Shown: in pieces, positions 15,835-23,901 of the stretch | Position numbering within the stretch: position 1 is the stretch's first letter | Layout: each line of letters begins with the position of its first letter | Assembly (NCBI RefSeq): GCF_014645895.1 | Contig: NZ_BMMP01000023.1 | Coordinates: 17,413-81,412, forward strand | Reading direction: 5' to 3' | DNA: 64,000 nt | From: Streptomyces daqingensis | Lineage (GTDB): Bacteria > Actinomycetota > Actinomycetes > Streptomycetales > Streptomycetaceae | Program-made: the position numbers and the translations under genes | Notes under the pieces: model-generated | Told to the model about the DNA's origin: nothing | What the model saw: the letters and a program-made list of their open reading frames with translations, nothing else | Databases searched by the model: none

Positions 15835-16716
15835 CTAGCAGGTACGAGGCGCCGCCACAGCAGCGCGGCGACATAGACGGTTGCGGTGCCGATCTCCAGG
15901 TGTCGTCAAGGTGGAGCGGAGGGGCAAATTCAGCGCCGGGTCGTTGGTGAGGATCTGCTGGTGCAGAAGCCTGAGTTCCGAACCGGCGGCGATTCCGAGC
16001 TCACCCCGCAGCCGTTCGCTGACCTGCCGGAACGCGTCGAGTGCTTCGGCCTGGCGGCCCTGCCGGTAGAGCGCCAGCATCAGCTGTGCCCAGAAGTGCT
16101 CCCGCCACGGGCACGTGCGCAGCGCGTCGCGGAGTTCGACGACGATCTCGCGATGCGCCCCGCGTTTCAGATCGAGGTCGATGCGCTGCTCCAGCGCGCT
16201 GTAGCGGCGTTCGGCGAGCCCCGGGACGAAATCGCGGTGCAGGGCGTCCGAGGGCACGTTCGACAGTGCGGGCCCGCGCCACAGGCCCAGCGCCTCGCGC
16301 AGCAGTGCGCTTTCCCGTCGGTGGTCCCCGTGGGCAGCCATGCGCTGGGCCATTGTCAGTGTGCTGCGAAAACGCAGCAGGTCCAGCTGGGAGTCGTCCA
16401 CGGTCATGAGATAGCCGCCCGGAAGGGTACGGATCGGCTCCAGCCGCTCGTCGGAGGATGGGCACAGTGCCCGGCGCAATCTCATGACATAGGAGCGCAG
16501 CGTTGTGTGGGCGCCTCGGGGTGGATTTTCGTCCCATAGATCTGCGGCCAATTCATCCATGGAAACCGTTTGATTGGCACGCAGCAGCATCGACGCCAGC
16601 AGGATTCGTAATTTCGCCGCCGGTAAGGGCACTTCCCTCTCTCCGTGCAGCACACGCAACGGCCCAAGTAAGTGGTAGCTCAGACTGCTTTCCTGCGTCA
16701 CCATATCGCGTCCCAT
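15835..16716 (-). CDS. SARP-family pathway activator (AfsR/DnrI/RedD type), with a TTA codon
   Basis: 293 aa. Residues about 12-105 form the OmpR-like winged helix (LGPLRVLHG, LAADLWDENPPRGAHTTLRS, LRRAL). Residues about 112-255 form the bacterial transcriptional activation domain (RSTLTMAQRM, EALGLWRGPALSNVPSD, LYRQGRQAEALDAFRQV). This is the short SARP layout without NB-ARC/TPR domains, typical of pathway-specific activators. Codon 16 is TTA (16669-16671), so translation should need the bldA tRNA. The last ~35 residues are Arg-rich and unlike the family, so the 3' end may have been altered near the island edge. It diverges from the oxygenase operon it probably activates. Start: GGGAT before ATG. 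Confidence 0.88.
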   Translation of the reverse strand: MGRDMVTQESSLSYHLLGPLRVLHGEREVPLPAAKLRILLASMLLRANQTVSMDELAADLWDENPPRGAHTTLRSYVMRLRRALCPSSDERLEPIRTLPGGYLMTVDDSQLDLLRFRSTLTMAQRMAAHGDHRRESALLREALGLWRGPALSNVPSDALHRDFVPGLAERRYSALEQRIDLDLKRGAHREIVVELRDALRTCPWREHFWAQLMLALYRQGRQAEALDAFRQVSERLRGELGIAAGSELRLLHQQILTNDPALNLPLRSTLTTPGDRHRNRLCRRAAVAAPRTC

Positions 16717-16960
16717 CTACGATCCCCTGTGCCGCTGTGAGGCGCGGGGGGAATAGGCGGCGGAGCGAATTCATGCTGCCAGGTGCTGACGCCACCGTCC
16801 AGCCACGGGGAGGCCACAGTGGCCTGAGATTCTTCATACGCACGCAATCCGCGTTCGACGCAAGTCGCTTTCCGGGCATTCTGTAGCCGCAACGACTGTG
16901 TGGCCGAGAGTCGTCGCAGGTGTCCTCAGGAACCTCACGCAGAAAACCAAAGGAGTGGGC

Positions 16961-18019
16961 GTGTACGACTCATCCATGTTGGTCACGGAGATCTCTGGCT
17001 GGTTGTCAAGGCCTGCCGACGAGGTGGACCGGCAGTTCACAGGATCGGAACGTGACAGGATAAGGGCGGCAATTGGTGATCTGAACGAAAATGCCTTGTC
17101 CGGAGACCCTGAGAGCTTTTATCACCAACAGCTCCTATTGTCCCGTATATACCACCTGATCATGCGCATTCCGGACGCGGAGACAGCAGAGGGCTCGAAC
17201 GCGGTCCATGAGGTGACCCGGCTTCTGGAGCAGGCGACGCTGCTCGGCGAGGACCGGCAGCTGGACGCCACGCTCCTGGAGGACCTGCCCGCCGAACCCG
17301 GTGAGTTCCTTTCCTGGCTCAAGGGACAGGCCAGGCAGCACCGCGTTTTCAAGCACCCGTACTACACGGACTTCATCCGCAACCACGCCACCGCGGCGGA
17401 CCTGCGCACGTACATGATCCAGGAGTCCGTGGTCGACGGTCGGTTCGACGACCTGCTGGCTCTGATGCAGGTGGGCACCAGCGGTGCCGCGAAGATGGAG
17501 ATCGCGTCCAACTATTGGGACGAGATGGGGAATGGAAAGCCCGAAGAGGTCCACACCACTCTCTTCAACCAGATATTCGACGTGTTCAACGTGTCCGAGA
17601 CGGAGATGGAGGAGTCGCTGACCGCCACCGCACTCCTGAGCGGAAATCTCGCAGTGCTCCTCAGCCGGTACCGGCACCGGTATCCCGAGGCCGTCGGTTT
17701 CCTGGGCATGACGGAATGGCTGGTGCCAGACCGCTTCGTGCAGGTGGTGAGTGCGTGGGAACGACTCGGTCTGCCGGACGTGGGAATCGTCTACCACCGT
17801 CTGCACATCACCATCGACTCCCAGCACGCCGCGGGCTGGTTCCACAACATTGTGAAACCAGCAGCGCCGTCGGAGTACATGCGACTGGGAATCGCCCGCG
17901 GGGCGTTGTGGCGGCTCAATTCCTCCGCGCGCTATCTGGACGAACGGCTGGCCGAGGTGGCCGGTGAGAATGTGGGGGACCGCGGCGCCGCGGAGACCGA
18001 TGCACTCGTCACCGGCTGA
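16961..18019 (+). CDS. haem-oxygenase-like diiron oxidase (iron-containing redox enzyme family)
   Basis: 352 aa. The C-terminal two thirds (about 115-330) match the haem-oxygenase-like diiron fold (PF14518 group: SznF core, UndA, BesC, CADD). Candidate iron ligands are Glu155 (MIQESVVD), Glu188 and His198 (YWDEMGNGKPEEVH), Glu252 (FLGMTEWL) and the HxxxDxxH motif His282/Asp286/His289. Family members N-oxygenate amines or cut and desaturate amino and fatty acids with O2. The N-terminal ~110 residues are helical and not recognised. GTG at 16961 follows AAAGGAG at 6 bases. An upstream in-frame ATG lacks a ribosome site. It is the first gene of the rightward set, and the codons at the 5' end are noticeably lower in GC than in the core genes. 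Confidence 0.8.
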   Translation: MYDSSMLVTEISGWLSRPADEVDRQFTGSERDRIRAAIGDLNENALSGDPESFYHQQLLLSRIYHLIMRIPDAETAEGSNAVHEVTRLLEQATLLGEDRQLDATLLEDLPAEPGEFLSWLKGQARQHRVFKHPYYTDFIRNHATAADLRTYMIQESVVDGRFDDLLALMQVGTSGAAKMEIASNYWDEMGNGKPEEVHTTLFNQIFDVFNVSETEMEESLTATALLSGNLAVLLSRYRHRYPEAVGFLGMTEWLVPDRFVQVVSAWERLGLPDVGIVYHRLHITIDSQHAAGWFHNIVKPAAPSEYMRLGIARGALWRLNSSARYLDERLAEVAGENVGDRGAAETDALVTG

Positions 18020-18116
18020 CGTGGCACGGAGCCGGCCGACGGACCCGGGCATGCACCCGATACCCGGACCCGGAATACCTAGTGGAACAAGCTTCGCGGA
18101 ATGAAAGGCGAGTCGT

Positions 18117-18821
18117 ATGCCACTGTCCGACCAGCGTTTCTCGGTCATCGACATACCGGCGGTTGAGCCGAATGTGCTGGACAGCTATGACAACTGCCCG
18201 GTAGACGAGTACATGGGCAACGGTACCCGGTACAAACGGTTCTCGCAGTACCGCATGAGCTTCACGGAGAGTGCCGGTTGGGGTTTTGAACTCCTGCCGC
18301 ACCGGGACTACACCACGTTCAAGAAGTTCAATAACGTCGCCGGTGGTGTCCGCCGGGGATATCTGCCGATCGAGGTGGATTTCACGCCGCTCATCCGGTC
18401 CGGGGCCGAGGGGTTCCCCCTGGACACCACGGAAGATTGGCAGATCAATGTCCATCAGAACCGCACCCGGGCCACCGGTGAGAAGCCCGGCCCGCTGACG
18501 CCGGAGGGCGTGCATCACGACGGGCACGAATTCGTCATGATCGCCGTCCTGCGGCGCAACAACGTCGCGGGCGGTCTGACCCGGTTGTGGAAGCCCGGCG
18601 CGGAGGAGCCGTTCTGGGACGGCACCCTGGAGGCCGGTCAGGCTGTGCTGCTGGACGACCGGGCGCTCGCACACGACGTCACCGACGTGCTCTCCGCCGA
18701 CGGCGGTCCCGGGCACCGCGACATCCTCATCGTCGCCTTCTCCCGCTGGAGCGAGAGGTGGTACGGCGACCAGCACGACGAGGCGGCCCTGAACGACGCG
18801 CCGGAGCCGTCGGCGATGTAG
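18117..18821 (+). CDS. Fe(II)/2-oxoglutarate dioxygenase, L-isoleucine-dioxygenase type
   Basis: 234 aa. It matches the 2OG-Fe dioxygenase family PF10014, whose known member IDO hydroxylates free L-isoleucine. The facial triad is visible as His133 and Asp135 (EGVHHDGHEF) with distal His186 (RALAHDVTDV). The segment VLRRNNVAGG and the closing ILIVAFSRW are typical. It probably hydroxylates a free amino acid at a side-chain carbon. It lies 97 bp after the diiron oxidase gene with its own GAAAGGCGAG ribosome site. The two non-haem iron enzymes probably act on the same substrate line. Confidence 0.85.
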   Translation: MPLSDQRFSVIDIPAVEPNVLDSYDNCPVDEYMGNGTRYKRFSQYRMSFTESAGWGFELLPHRDYTTFKKFNNVAGGVRRGYLPIEVDFTPLIRSGAEGFPLDTTEDWQINVHQNRTRATGEKPGPLTPEGVHHDGHEFVMIAVLRRNNVAGGLTRLWKPGAEEPFWDGTLEAGQAVLLDDRALAHDVTDVLSADGGPGHRDILIVAFSRWSERWYGDQHDEAALNDAPEPSAM

Positions 18822-18840
18822 GGACGCGGTCTGGGTCCGG

Positions 18841-18899
18841 ACCGCTGGGGGCCGCACACCGTACGAGCATCTCTCGTCGGTGTACGGCCCCCGAGCGGT
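18841..18899. terminator. large hairpin between the dioxygenase and dapF-like genes
   Basis: ACCGCT and GGGGGCCG (18841-18854) pair with CGGCCCCC and AGCGGT (18885-18899), with inner pairings ACACCG/CGGTGT and ACGAG/CTCGT. There is no T-run. It lies 20 bases after the dioxygenase stop and 50 before the next ATG, so it could be a terminator, a processing site or an attenuator inside the operon. Confidence 0.6.
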
Positions 18900-18949
18900 C
18901 AGGCGACAGCCGGCCGGGCACCGCCACGACTCCCGGAAGCAGGTGACAC

Positions 18950-19915
18950 ATGTACGACTTCGTGAAGTACCAAGCACTGGGCAACGACTACTTGGTCATC
19001 GATCCGCAGCGGATCGACCTGCTGGGGCTGCCGTCCACCGCGCAGGCCGCCCGCCTGCTGTGCGACCGGCACTTCGGCGTCGGTGCTGACGGGATCCTGC
19101 TGGGACCGGTCGGTGCAGTACGAGACGGCGAGCCGGTCGTCCTGCACGCCTTCAACTCCGACGGCAGCGTCTGTGGCAGGAGTGCCAACGGACTGCGAAT
19201 ATTCGCCCTCTACCTGTCCCAGTACCACCAGGGAGCGCGGGACGTCCTCATCCGTACGCTCGCGGGCGACACCGCGGTGCGGATCGAGGACCTCGACGAG
19301 GGCATCGCCCGGGTGGAGATGGGCCGCCCCACCTTCGAGGCGGCTGACATTCCGGCGCAGGACCTGCCCGGCCCCGTCGTGACCCGGCCGCTGGACGTGG
19401 CAGGTCGACAGCTCCAGGTGACCTGTCTGAACAACGGCAACCCGCACACCGTCGTCCCGCTCCCCGAGGTGTCCGCCGCGCTGGCACATGAGTTGGGGCC
19501 GCTGATCGCGGGCCATCCGGCCTTCCCCGAGCGGACCAACGTGCAGTTCATGCGCGTGCTCGACCGCGAGACGGTGGAGATCGAGATCTGGGAGCGCGGC
19601 GCGGGCTACGCCCTGGCCTCCGGCAGCAGCGCCTGCGCCGCGGCCAGCGCCGCTCATGCCCTGGGCCTGGTGGACCACGCGGTACGGGTGCGGATGCCCG
19701 GCGGTGTCTTCGAGACGACCATCGACGCGCAGGGCGCGGTCACCCTGTCCGGCGCCTCGGAGCAGGTCGCGGCCGGATTCCTGGCGCCGCGACTCCGCGC
19801 CCATCTCGGACTGCCCGCCGTACCGGACGCGCCCGCAACAGGCACGCCCGCACCGCACACGGACACCAGCAGGCCGACCGCCCGAGCCTCGGCGGCGCGG
19901 GGGACTGCCGCATGA
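18950..19915 (+). CDS. DapF-like protein with both catalytic cysteines replaced by serine
   Basis: 321 aa. Diaminopimelate-epimerase fold: KYQALGNDYLVID at the N-terminus, FNSDGS (68-73), NNGNPHTV (161-168), ERGAG (215-219). In true DapF two Cys act as acid and base, in QCGNG and ACGTGACA. Here the same places read RSANG (Ser78) and ASGSSACA (Ser224). Cys75 is three residues too early and Cys229 corresponds to the non-catalytic Cys of GACA. It therefore probably does not epimerise DAP by the thiol mechanism. It may be a racemase/isomerase of a different substrate or a binding protein. The ~35-residue Ala/Thr/Pro tail is extra. ATG with AGGTGA upstream; its stop overlaps the aminotransferase start by 4 bp. 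Confidence 0.85.
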   Translation: MYDFVKYQALGNDYLVIDPQRIDLLGLPSTAQAARLLCDRHFGVGADGILLGPVGAVRDGEPVVLHAFNSDGSVCGRSANGLRIFALYLSQYHQGARDVLIRTLAGDTAVRIEDLDEGIARVEMGRPTFEAADIPAQDLPGPVVTRPLDVAGRQLQVTCLNNGNPHTVVPLPEVSAALAHELGPLIAGHPAFPERTNVQFMRVLDRETVEIEIWERGAGYALASGSSACAAASAAHALGLVDHAVRVRMPGGVFETTIDAQGAVTLSGASEQVAAGFLAPRLRAHLGLPAVPDAPATGTPAPHTDTSRPTARASAARGTAA

Positions 19916-21012
19916 CGCCCCTCGACGCCGGCATCGCCGCGAAGTCGGTCTACTCCATCGCCCGTTGGACGTTCGTCGACGCCGCCGGGCGCTACGACGT
20001 CGACCTCGGCAACAGCTACGTACCGAGCCGCAGACTGTCCGACCTGACCGTCCCCGCGGACCTCAAGCTCGACTACGGCACCGACCGGGGCACAACGGAA
20101 CTGCGCGACCGGATCGCCGGACTGTACGGCGGCCGGCCGGAGTCGGTCACTGTCACGCACGGCGCGCAGGAGGCGCTGTTCCTGCTGTTCGACGTGCTGC
20201 TGCGGCCCGGCGACCAGGTGATCGCATTCAACCCCGGATGGCAGCCGCTGCTGGACCTGCCGCCCCGGCTCGGCGCGAGCGTGACGGTCCTGCCGTACGG
20301 ACCGGATCTGTCCGTGGACGCCGCCGCCGTGACTGCGGCGGCCGGTGAGAACCTGCGGCTGATCGCGCTGAACTCGCCCTGCAACCCCACCGGCCTCCGG
20401 GTCGAGGAGGAGGAACTGCGGGCGCTGGTGGCGCTGGTGGCGGAGCGGGACGCCTATCTGCTGGTCGACGAGGAGTACGCGATCGATCTGTCGCGCTCCC
20501 CGGCCGTGGGTCAGGACCGGGTCATCTCGGTCTCCGGACTGTCCAAGACCTACGGCCTGCCGGGGCTGCGCACCGGCTGGGTGTACGGCTCGCCGCAGGT
20601 GGCGGAAGCCTGCGCGGAGCGCAAGTTCCTCACCTCGATCGCCAACTCCGTGCTGTGCGAGGCCCTGGCCTGCTCGGCGCTGGACCGGCACGAGAACTAC
20701 GCGCGGGAGTACCACCGGCTGTGCGCCCCGGGCCTGCGGCTCGTCGAGAAGTGGGCGGCCCGCCACCCGGATGCCGTCCGGCTGGTGCCGCCGCAGGGCA
20801 CGCCCTTTGCCTGGATACAACTGCGTACCGGTGAGACCTCCTTGGCGCTGTGCCGCCGGGCGCTGGAGGCCGGCCTGTTGCTGACCCCCGGGGAGACCAT
20901 GGGCTCGGACGAAGGCTTCCGGCTCGGCTTCGCCCGCGACGTCGACACGGTGACCGAGGGCCTGCGGCGGCTGGACACCGTACTGCTGCCGGACGGGCCG
21001 TCCGGCGGTTGA
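19912..21012 (+). CDS. PLP-dependent aminotransferase, class I/II (VioD-like fold type I)
   Basis: 366 aa. Schiff-base Lys212 lies in VSGLSKTYGLPGLRTGW. Asp186 (LLVDEEYA) contacts the pyridine nitrogen and Asn158 (NSPCNPTG) the ring oxygen. It resembles the small aminotransferases of natural-product pathways that act on modified arginine or other amino acids, such as capreomycidine synthase VioD, but the reaction could be transamination or PLP-dependent replacement/cyclisation. ATGA overlap with the dapF-like gene makes the pair translationally coupled, suggesting that they act in sequence. It converges on the exporter gene 18 bp away. Confidence 0.85.
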   Translation: MTPLDAGIAAKSVYSIARWTFVDAAGRYDVDLGNSYVPSRRLSDLTVPADLKLDYGTDRGTTELRDRIAGLYGGRPESVTVTHGAQEALFLLFDVLLRPGDQVIAFNPGWQPLLDLPPRLGASVTVLPYGPDLSVDAAAVTAAAGENLRLIALNSPCNPTGLRVEEEELRALVALVAERDAYLLVDEEYAIDLSRSPAVGQDRVISVSGLSKTYGLPGLRTGWVYGSPQVAEACAERKFLTSIANSVLCEALACSALDRHENYAREYHRLCAPGLRLVEKWAARHPDAVRLVPPQGTPFAWIQLRTGETSLALCRRALEAGLLLTPGETMGSDEGFRLGFARDVDTVTEGLRRLDTVLLPDGPSGG

Positions 21013-21029
21013 GGGCTTACCGGCCTTCC

Positions 21030-22043
21030 TCAGTGTCGCGCCGGTTGCGCGGTCCCCTCTCCCTTCTCCTCCTCGGCCGGCTGGGGTACGGCTTCGGCCC
21101 CGGTCCCGGCTCCGGCCTTGGCCTCAGCCACCGGACGTGACGGCGCGGTGCGGGTCAGCAGTACGCCACTGACGATCAGTACCGCGCCCACCACGGTGTT
21201 CCAGCCCAGCGACTCGTTCAGGAAGAACACCCCGACGATCGCCGCCCACAACGGGGTCAGATACGCAACCGTGGAGGCGACCGTCGAGCCGACGGCGCGG
21301 ATCACCGACAAGTTCCACATGTACGCGAGCCCGGTGCCCACGGCGCCGAGCACCACCATGGCGGCCATCGGCCCCGTCCCGCCCCAATGTGGTGCGCCGC
21401 TCAACAGTGGTGCGGCAACGGCAAGTTCGAGGGTCGCCCAGCTGACCTGAATGGCGGTCAGGGCGATCACGGGGATGTCTCCGCCGGACAGGAAACGGCG
21501 GGTGTAGGTGTAACCCAGCCCGTACGAGGCGGTGGCGACCAGGCAGATCACACTCCCCTTCATCAGCGAGGACTGCCCGCCCGACCACACGCCGAGCACC
21601 ACCAGGGCGCCGACCAGGCCGGTGGCGATGCCGAGCAGCCGCCGCAGGGTCGGCTTCTCGTCCGGCAACATGATCACTACCCAGATCAGGGTGAACAGGG
21701 GAATGGTGGAGTTCCACACCCCGGCCGTGACGGAGTCGATGTACTGCTCGCCCCAGGCGAACAGGGTGAAGGGGAAGGCATTGAGCACCGTCCCCACCAC
21801 CAGGGCGTGCCCCCACACCCGCAGGTCACGCGGCACTCCCAGCCGCCGCACCAGTACCAGGCCCCACAGCACCAGTGCTCCGAAGAAGCATCGCCAGAAG
21901 GCGACCCAACCCGGTTCGATGCCGGCTTCGACACCGATCTTGATGAGCGCGAACCCGGACCCCCAGATCATCGAGCAGGTGACGAACTGAGGTACCCACG
22001 ACTTGGCCGGTACAGCGGATAAAGCTGTTACGGAGCTTGCCAC
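21030..22043 (-). CDS. EamA/DMT-family exporter, with a TTA codon
   Basis: 337 aa. About ten membrane segments in two EamA repeats (for example FVTCSMIWGSGFALIKIGVE, AGVWNSTIPLFTLIWVVIML, then AAMVVLGAVGTGLAYMWNLS). The tail is a soluble Ala/Glu-rich stretch. DMT permeases such as RhtA and YdcZ-like proteins export amino acids and small metabolites, so this is the likely export pump or self-resistance for the island product. The GTG start has GAAAGGA upstream. Codon 8 is TTA (22020-22022), a second bldA-dependent gene in the island. It lies 68 bp downstream of the glutaminase-like gene and is co-oriented, probably one transcript. Confidence 0.88.
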   Translation of the reverse strand: MASSVTALSAVPAKSWVPQFVTCSMIWGSGFALIKIGVEAGIEPGWVAFWRCFFGALVLWGLVLVRRLGVPRDLRVWGHALVVGTVLNAFPFTLFAWGEQYIDSVTAGVWNSTIPLFTLIWVVIMLPDEKPTLRRLLGIATGLVGALVVLGVWSGGQSSLMKGSVICLVATASYGLGYTYTRRFLSGGDIPVIALTAIQVSWATLELAVAAPLLSGAPHWGGTGPMAAMVVLGAVGTGLAYMWNLSVIRAVGSTVASTVAYLTPLWAAIVGVFFLNESLGWNTVVGAVLIVSGVLLTRTAPSRPVAEAKAGAGTGAEAVPQPAEEEKGEGTAQPARH

Positions 22044-22111
22044 TTCGAGTCCTTTCGATTTGCCGTGCGTTTCTTGTCGCGCGTTTCACGAGGGGGGCCT
22101 GTGCCCCTCGA

Positions 22112-22870
22112 TTACGTCTCCGCGCTGCGTCCGACCGCTGCGGAGGCGAAGGCGCGCACCAGGGGATGGGGACGGGAGGTGTCGTCGGCCAGTTCGGGCT
22201 GGAACAAGGTGGACAGGAAGAACCGGTGCCCCGGCAGTTCGGCGATGCGGGGGTGGCCGTCGTCGTCGTGGCCGGTGAAGCGCAACCCGTGGTCGCGCAG
22301 GGTGCCGGCGTACCGGGGGTCCAGTCCGTGCGTGCACTGGTAGCGCTCCACGGTCGTACGCGCGCCGAGCGCTTCCTCGGCCAGTGAGCCGGGCTCGATG
22401 TGGACAGTCCCCTCATGGCCCACGAGGTCGCGCGACAGCGGCACGATCAGCCGAAGCGGGCTGCCGGGGGAGTTCTCGGCGTGGGCGGCACCGTCCAGCG
22501 CGCAGACGTGGCGGGCGAATTCCAGGAGGACGTGCAGGAAGCCGCCGCAGGTCGCCAGCAGGGGGATGTCCCGCTCGCGCGCCGTGCGCACAGCGCTCAC
22601 CGCGCCGGCCTCGCTCCGGTACGGGCTGCCCGGCACCAGCCAGATGCCGTCGAAGCCGGCCAGGTCCCGAGGGCCGTCGAGCTGCGCGGTTGACACCCAG
22701 TAGGCGTCCACCAGCAGCCGTTCGCGGCGCCACAGCGCCTCCAGCATCGGCGCGTAGCGGGTGTGCGCGGGCACACCCGCCGACCGCTCGCCGACGAGCG
22801 CGATCCGGGCGGGCCGGGTGCGCGAAAGGTCCAGGTCGGCCTGGGGGCGTGGTGCGACGGTGGTGGGCAC
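22112..22870 (-). CDS. stand-alone class I glutamine-amidotransferase-like protein (CTP synthase C-terminal-like)
   Basis: 252 aa from the GTG at 22870 (a TTG at 22897 would add 9 residues). It resembles only the glutaminase half of CTP synthase: GFDGIWLVPGSPY, IPLLATCGGFLHVLLEFAR with nucleophile-type Cys108, then ERYQCTHGLDP and the closing FFLSTLFQPEL. In CTP synthase and other class I glutaminases the last motif is QFHPE with the catalytic His. Here it is LFQPE, so His is replaced by Gln and ordinary glutamine hydrolysis is doubtful. I recall database entries named 'CTP synthase C-terminal region-related (seleno)protein' with this pattern. The synthetase half is absent. Role in the pathway is unknown: amide hydrolysis, amide transfer or binding. 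Confidence 0.75.
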   Translation of the reverse strand: MPTTVAPRPQADLDLSRTRPARIALVGERSAGVPAHTRYAPMLEALWRRERLLVDAYWVSTAQLDGPRDLAGFDGIWLVPGSPYRSEAGAVSAVRTARERDIPLLATCGGFLHVLLEFARHVCALDGAAHAENSPGSPLRLIVPLSRDLVGHEGTVHIEPGSLAEEALGARTTVERYQCTHGLDPRYAGTLRDHGLRFTGHDDDGHPRIAELPGHRFFLSTLFQPELADDTSRPHPLVRAFASAAVGRSAET

Positions 22871-22944
22871 GCCGGAATCATCCAGCGGCCATGACAAAAG
22901 GACAAACGATAGCTTCTGATTTCTCGATAAGTGATGCTGATCCG
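22871..22944. promoter_or_regulatory. AT-rich divergent control region between the glutaminase-like gene and lysR
   Basis: Third-position GC collapses between 22891 and 22944 (about 4 of 17 codons if read as lysR). So I treat it as untranslated, and place the two gene starts at 22870 (-) and 22945 (+). It is the natural site for LysR binding and for both promoters, though no clear T-N11-A palindrome could be fixed by eye. Confidence 0.5.
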
Positions 22945-23868
22945 GTGGACCCGCGCCTGCTCAAGACCTTCTCGGCCGTCATCACTCACGGCTCCTTCTC
23001 CGACGCCGCCCGGGAGTTGGGCTATACGCAGTCCGCGGTGTCCCAGCAGATTGCCTCGCTGGAGGGGGAGTTGGGCGTCGAGTTGGTCTGTCGGCGGCCG
23101 GTGGGCCCGACGGAGGCCGGTGCCCGGCTGATGGACCACGTGGCATCGATCCTCCTGCGCATCAACGCCGCGCGTGCGGAAGTCCAGAGGGTGAAGGGCG
23201 GAACCACCGGGCGGCTGAACGTCGGCATCTGTCCACTGGCGGCCACCGCACACGCACTGCGGATCATCGGTGAGGTGGCCCGGCGTGCCGGTGCGCACGA
23301 GCTGACGGTACGTACGCTGCCTCGCCAGGCGGTCGCCGAGGACGTCGCCACCGGCAAACTGGACCTCGGCCTGGTCGACGGCTTCGCCCTGCCCGAGGAT
23401 CCCCTGCGCCCGCCCCGGGGGGCCGGGCTGCGCGGCGTACCAGTCTGCCGGGAGCCGGTGGTGGTGGCCCTTCCGCCCCACCACCCCCTGGCACACCGCA
23501 CGGATCTACGGCTGGCGGACCTGATCGACGCCCGGTGGATCGACGCACCGGGCGTGAGCGCCCCCCTGGCGGACCTGTGCGCCGTGGTCGGAGACAGCCC
23601 CCATCTGCGGGTGGCCCTGCGGTACGACGGCCACGACGTGCGTACGTACACCGAGCTGCTCGCCGGAGGACAGGGCCTGGGTCTCCTCCCACGCTTCGCG
23701 CTCGCCGGGCGGCAGGACCTGGTCGGCATCCCACTGACACAGCCGGAGCTGTCCCACCGCGTCGAGGCCCTGCGCGTCACGGGCGGCCCACCGGTGGTGG
23801 ACGACCTGGTCGCATCGCTCACCGAACCCGTCGAACCCGTCGGCACCGAGACCCAGCCGCGAAGCTGA
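22945..23868 (+). CDS. LysR-family transcriptional regulator
   Basis: 307 aa. N-terminal winged HTH: VDPRLLKTFSAVITHGSFSD, then AARELGYTQSAVSQQIASLE. A periplasmic-binding-like effector domain follows (about 92-300: LNVGICPLAATAHALRIIG, LDLGLVDGF, LAGGQGLGLLPRFAL). GTG 22945 is preferred over ATG 22891 because the 54 bases between them lack Streptomyces codon bias. It diverges from the glutaminase-like/exporter pair, so it probably controls export in response to the product or a precursor. It ends before the tRNA-Ser terminator hairpin. Confidence 0.85.
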   Translation: MDPRLLKTFSAVITHGSFSDAARELGYTQSAVSQQIASLEGELGVELVCRRPVGPTEAGARLMDHVASILLRINAARAEVQRVKGGTTGRLNVGICPLAATAHALRIIGEVARRAGAHELTVRTLPRQAVAEDVATGKLDLGLVDGFALPEDPLRPPRGAGLRGVPVCREPVVVALPPHHPLAHRTDLRLADLIDARWIDAPGVSAPLADLCAVVGDSPHLRVALRYDGHDVRTYTELLAGGQGLGLLPRFALAGRQDLVGIPLTQPELSHRVEALRVTGGPPVVDDLVASLTEPVEPVGTETQPRS

Positions 23869-23901
23869 AGGAGGTTGGGAAAAGACGAAGAGCAACCACG
23901 C

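Noticed and set aside
18950..19915. Housekeeping dapF of the lysine pathway
   Set aside because: Both catalytic Cys are replaced and the gene lies in a horizontally acquired island. The essential gene should be elsewhere.
22891..22944. Extending lysR to the ATG at 22891
   Set aside because: The 18 codons gained have low third-position GC unlike the rest of the gene and would overlap the divergent gene's possible start.
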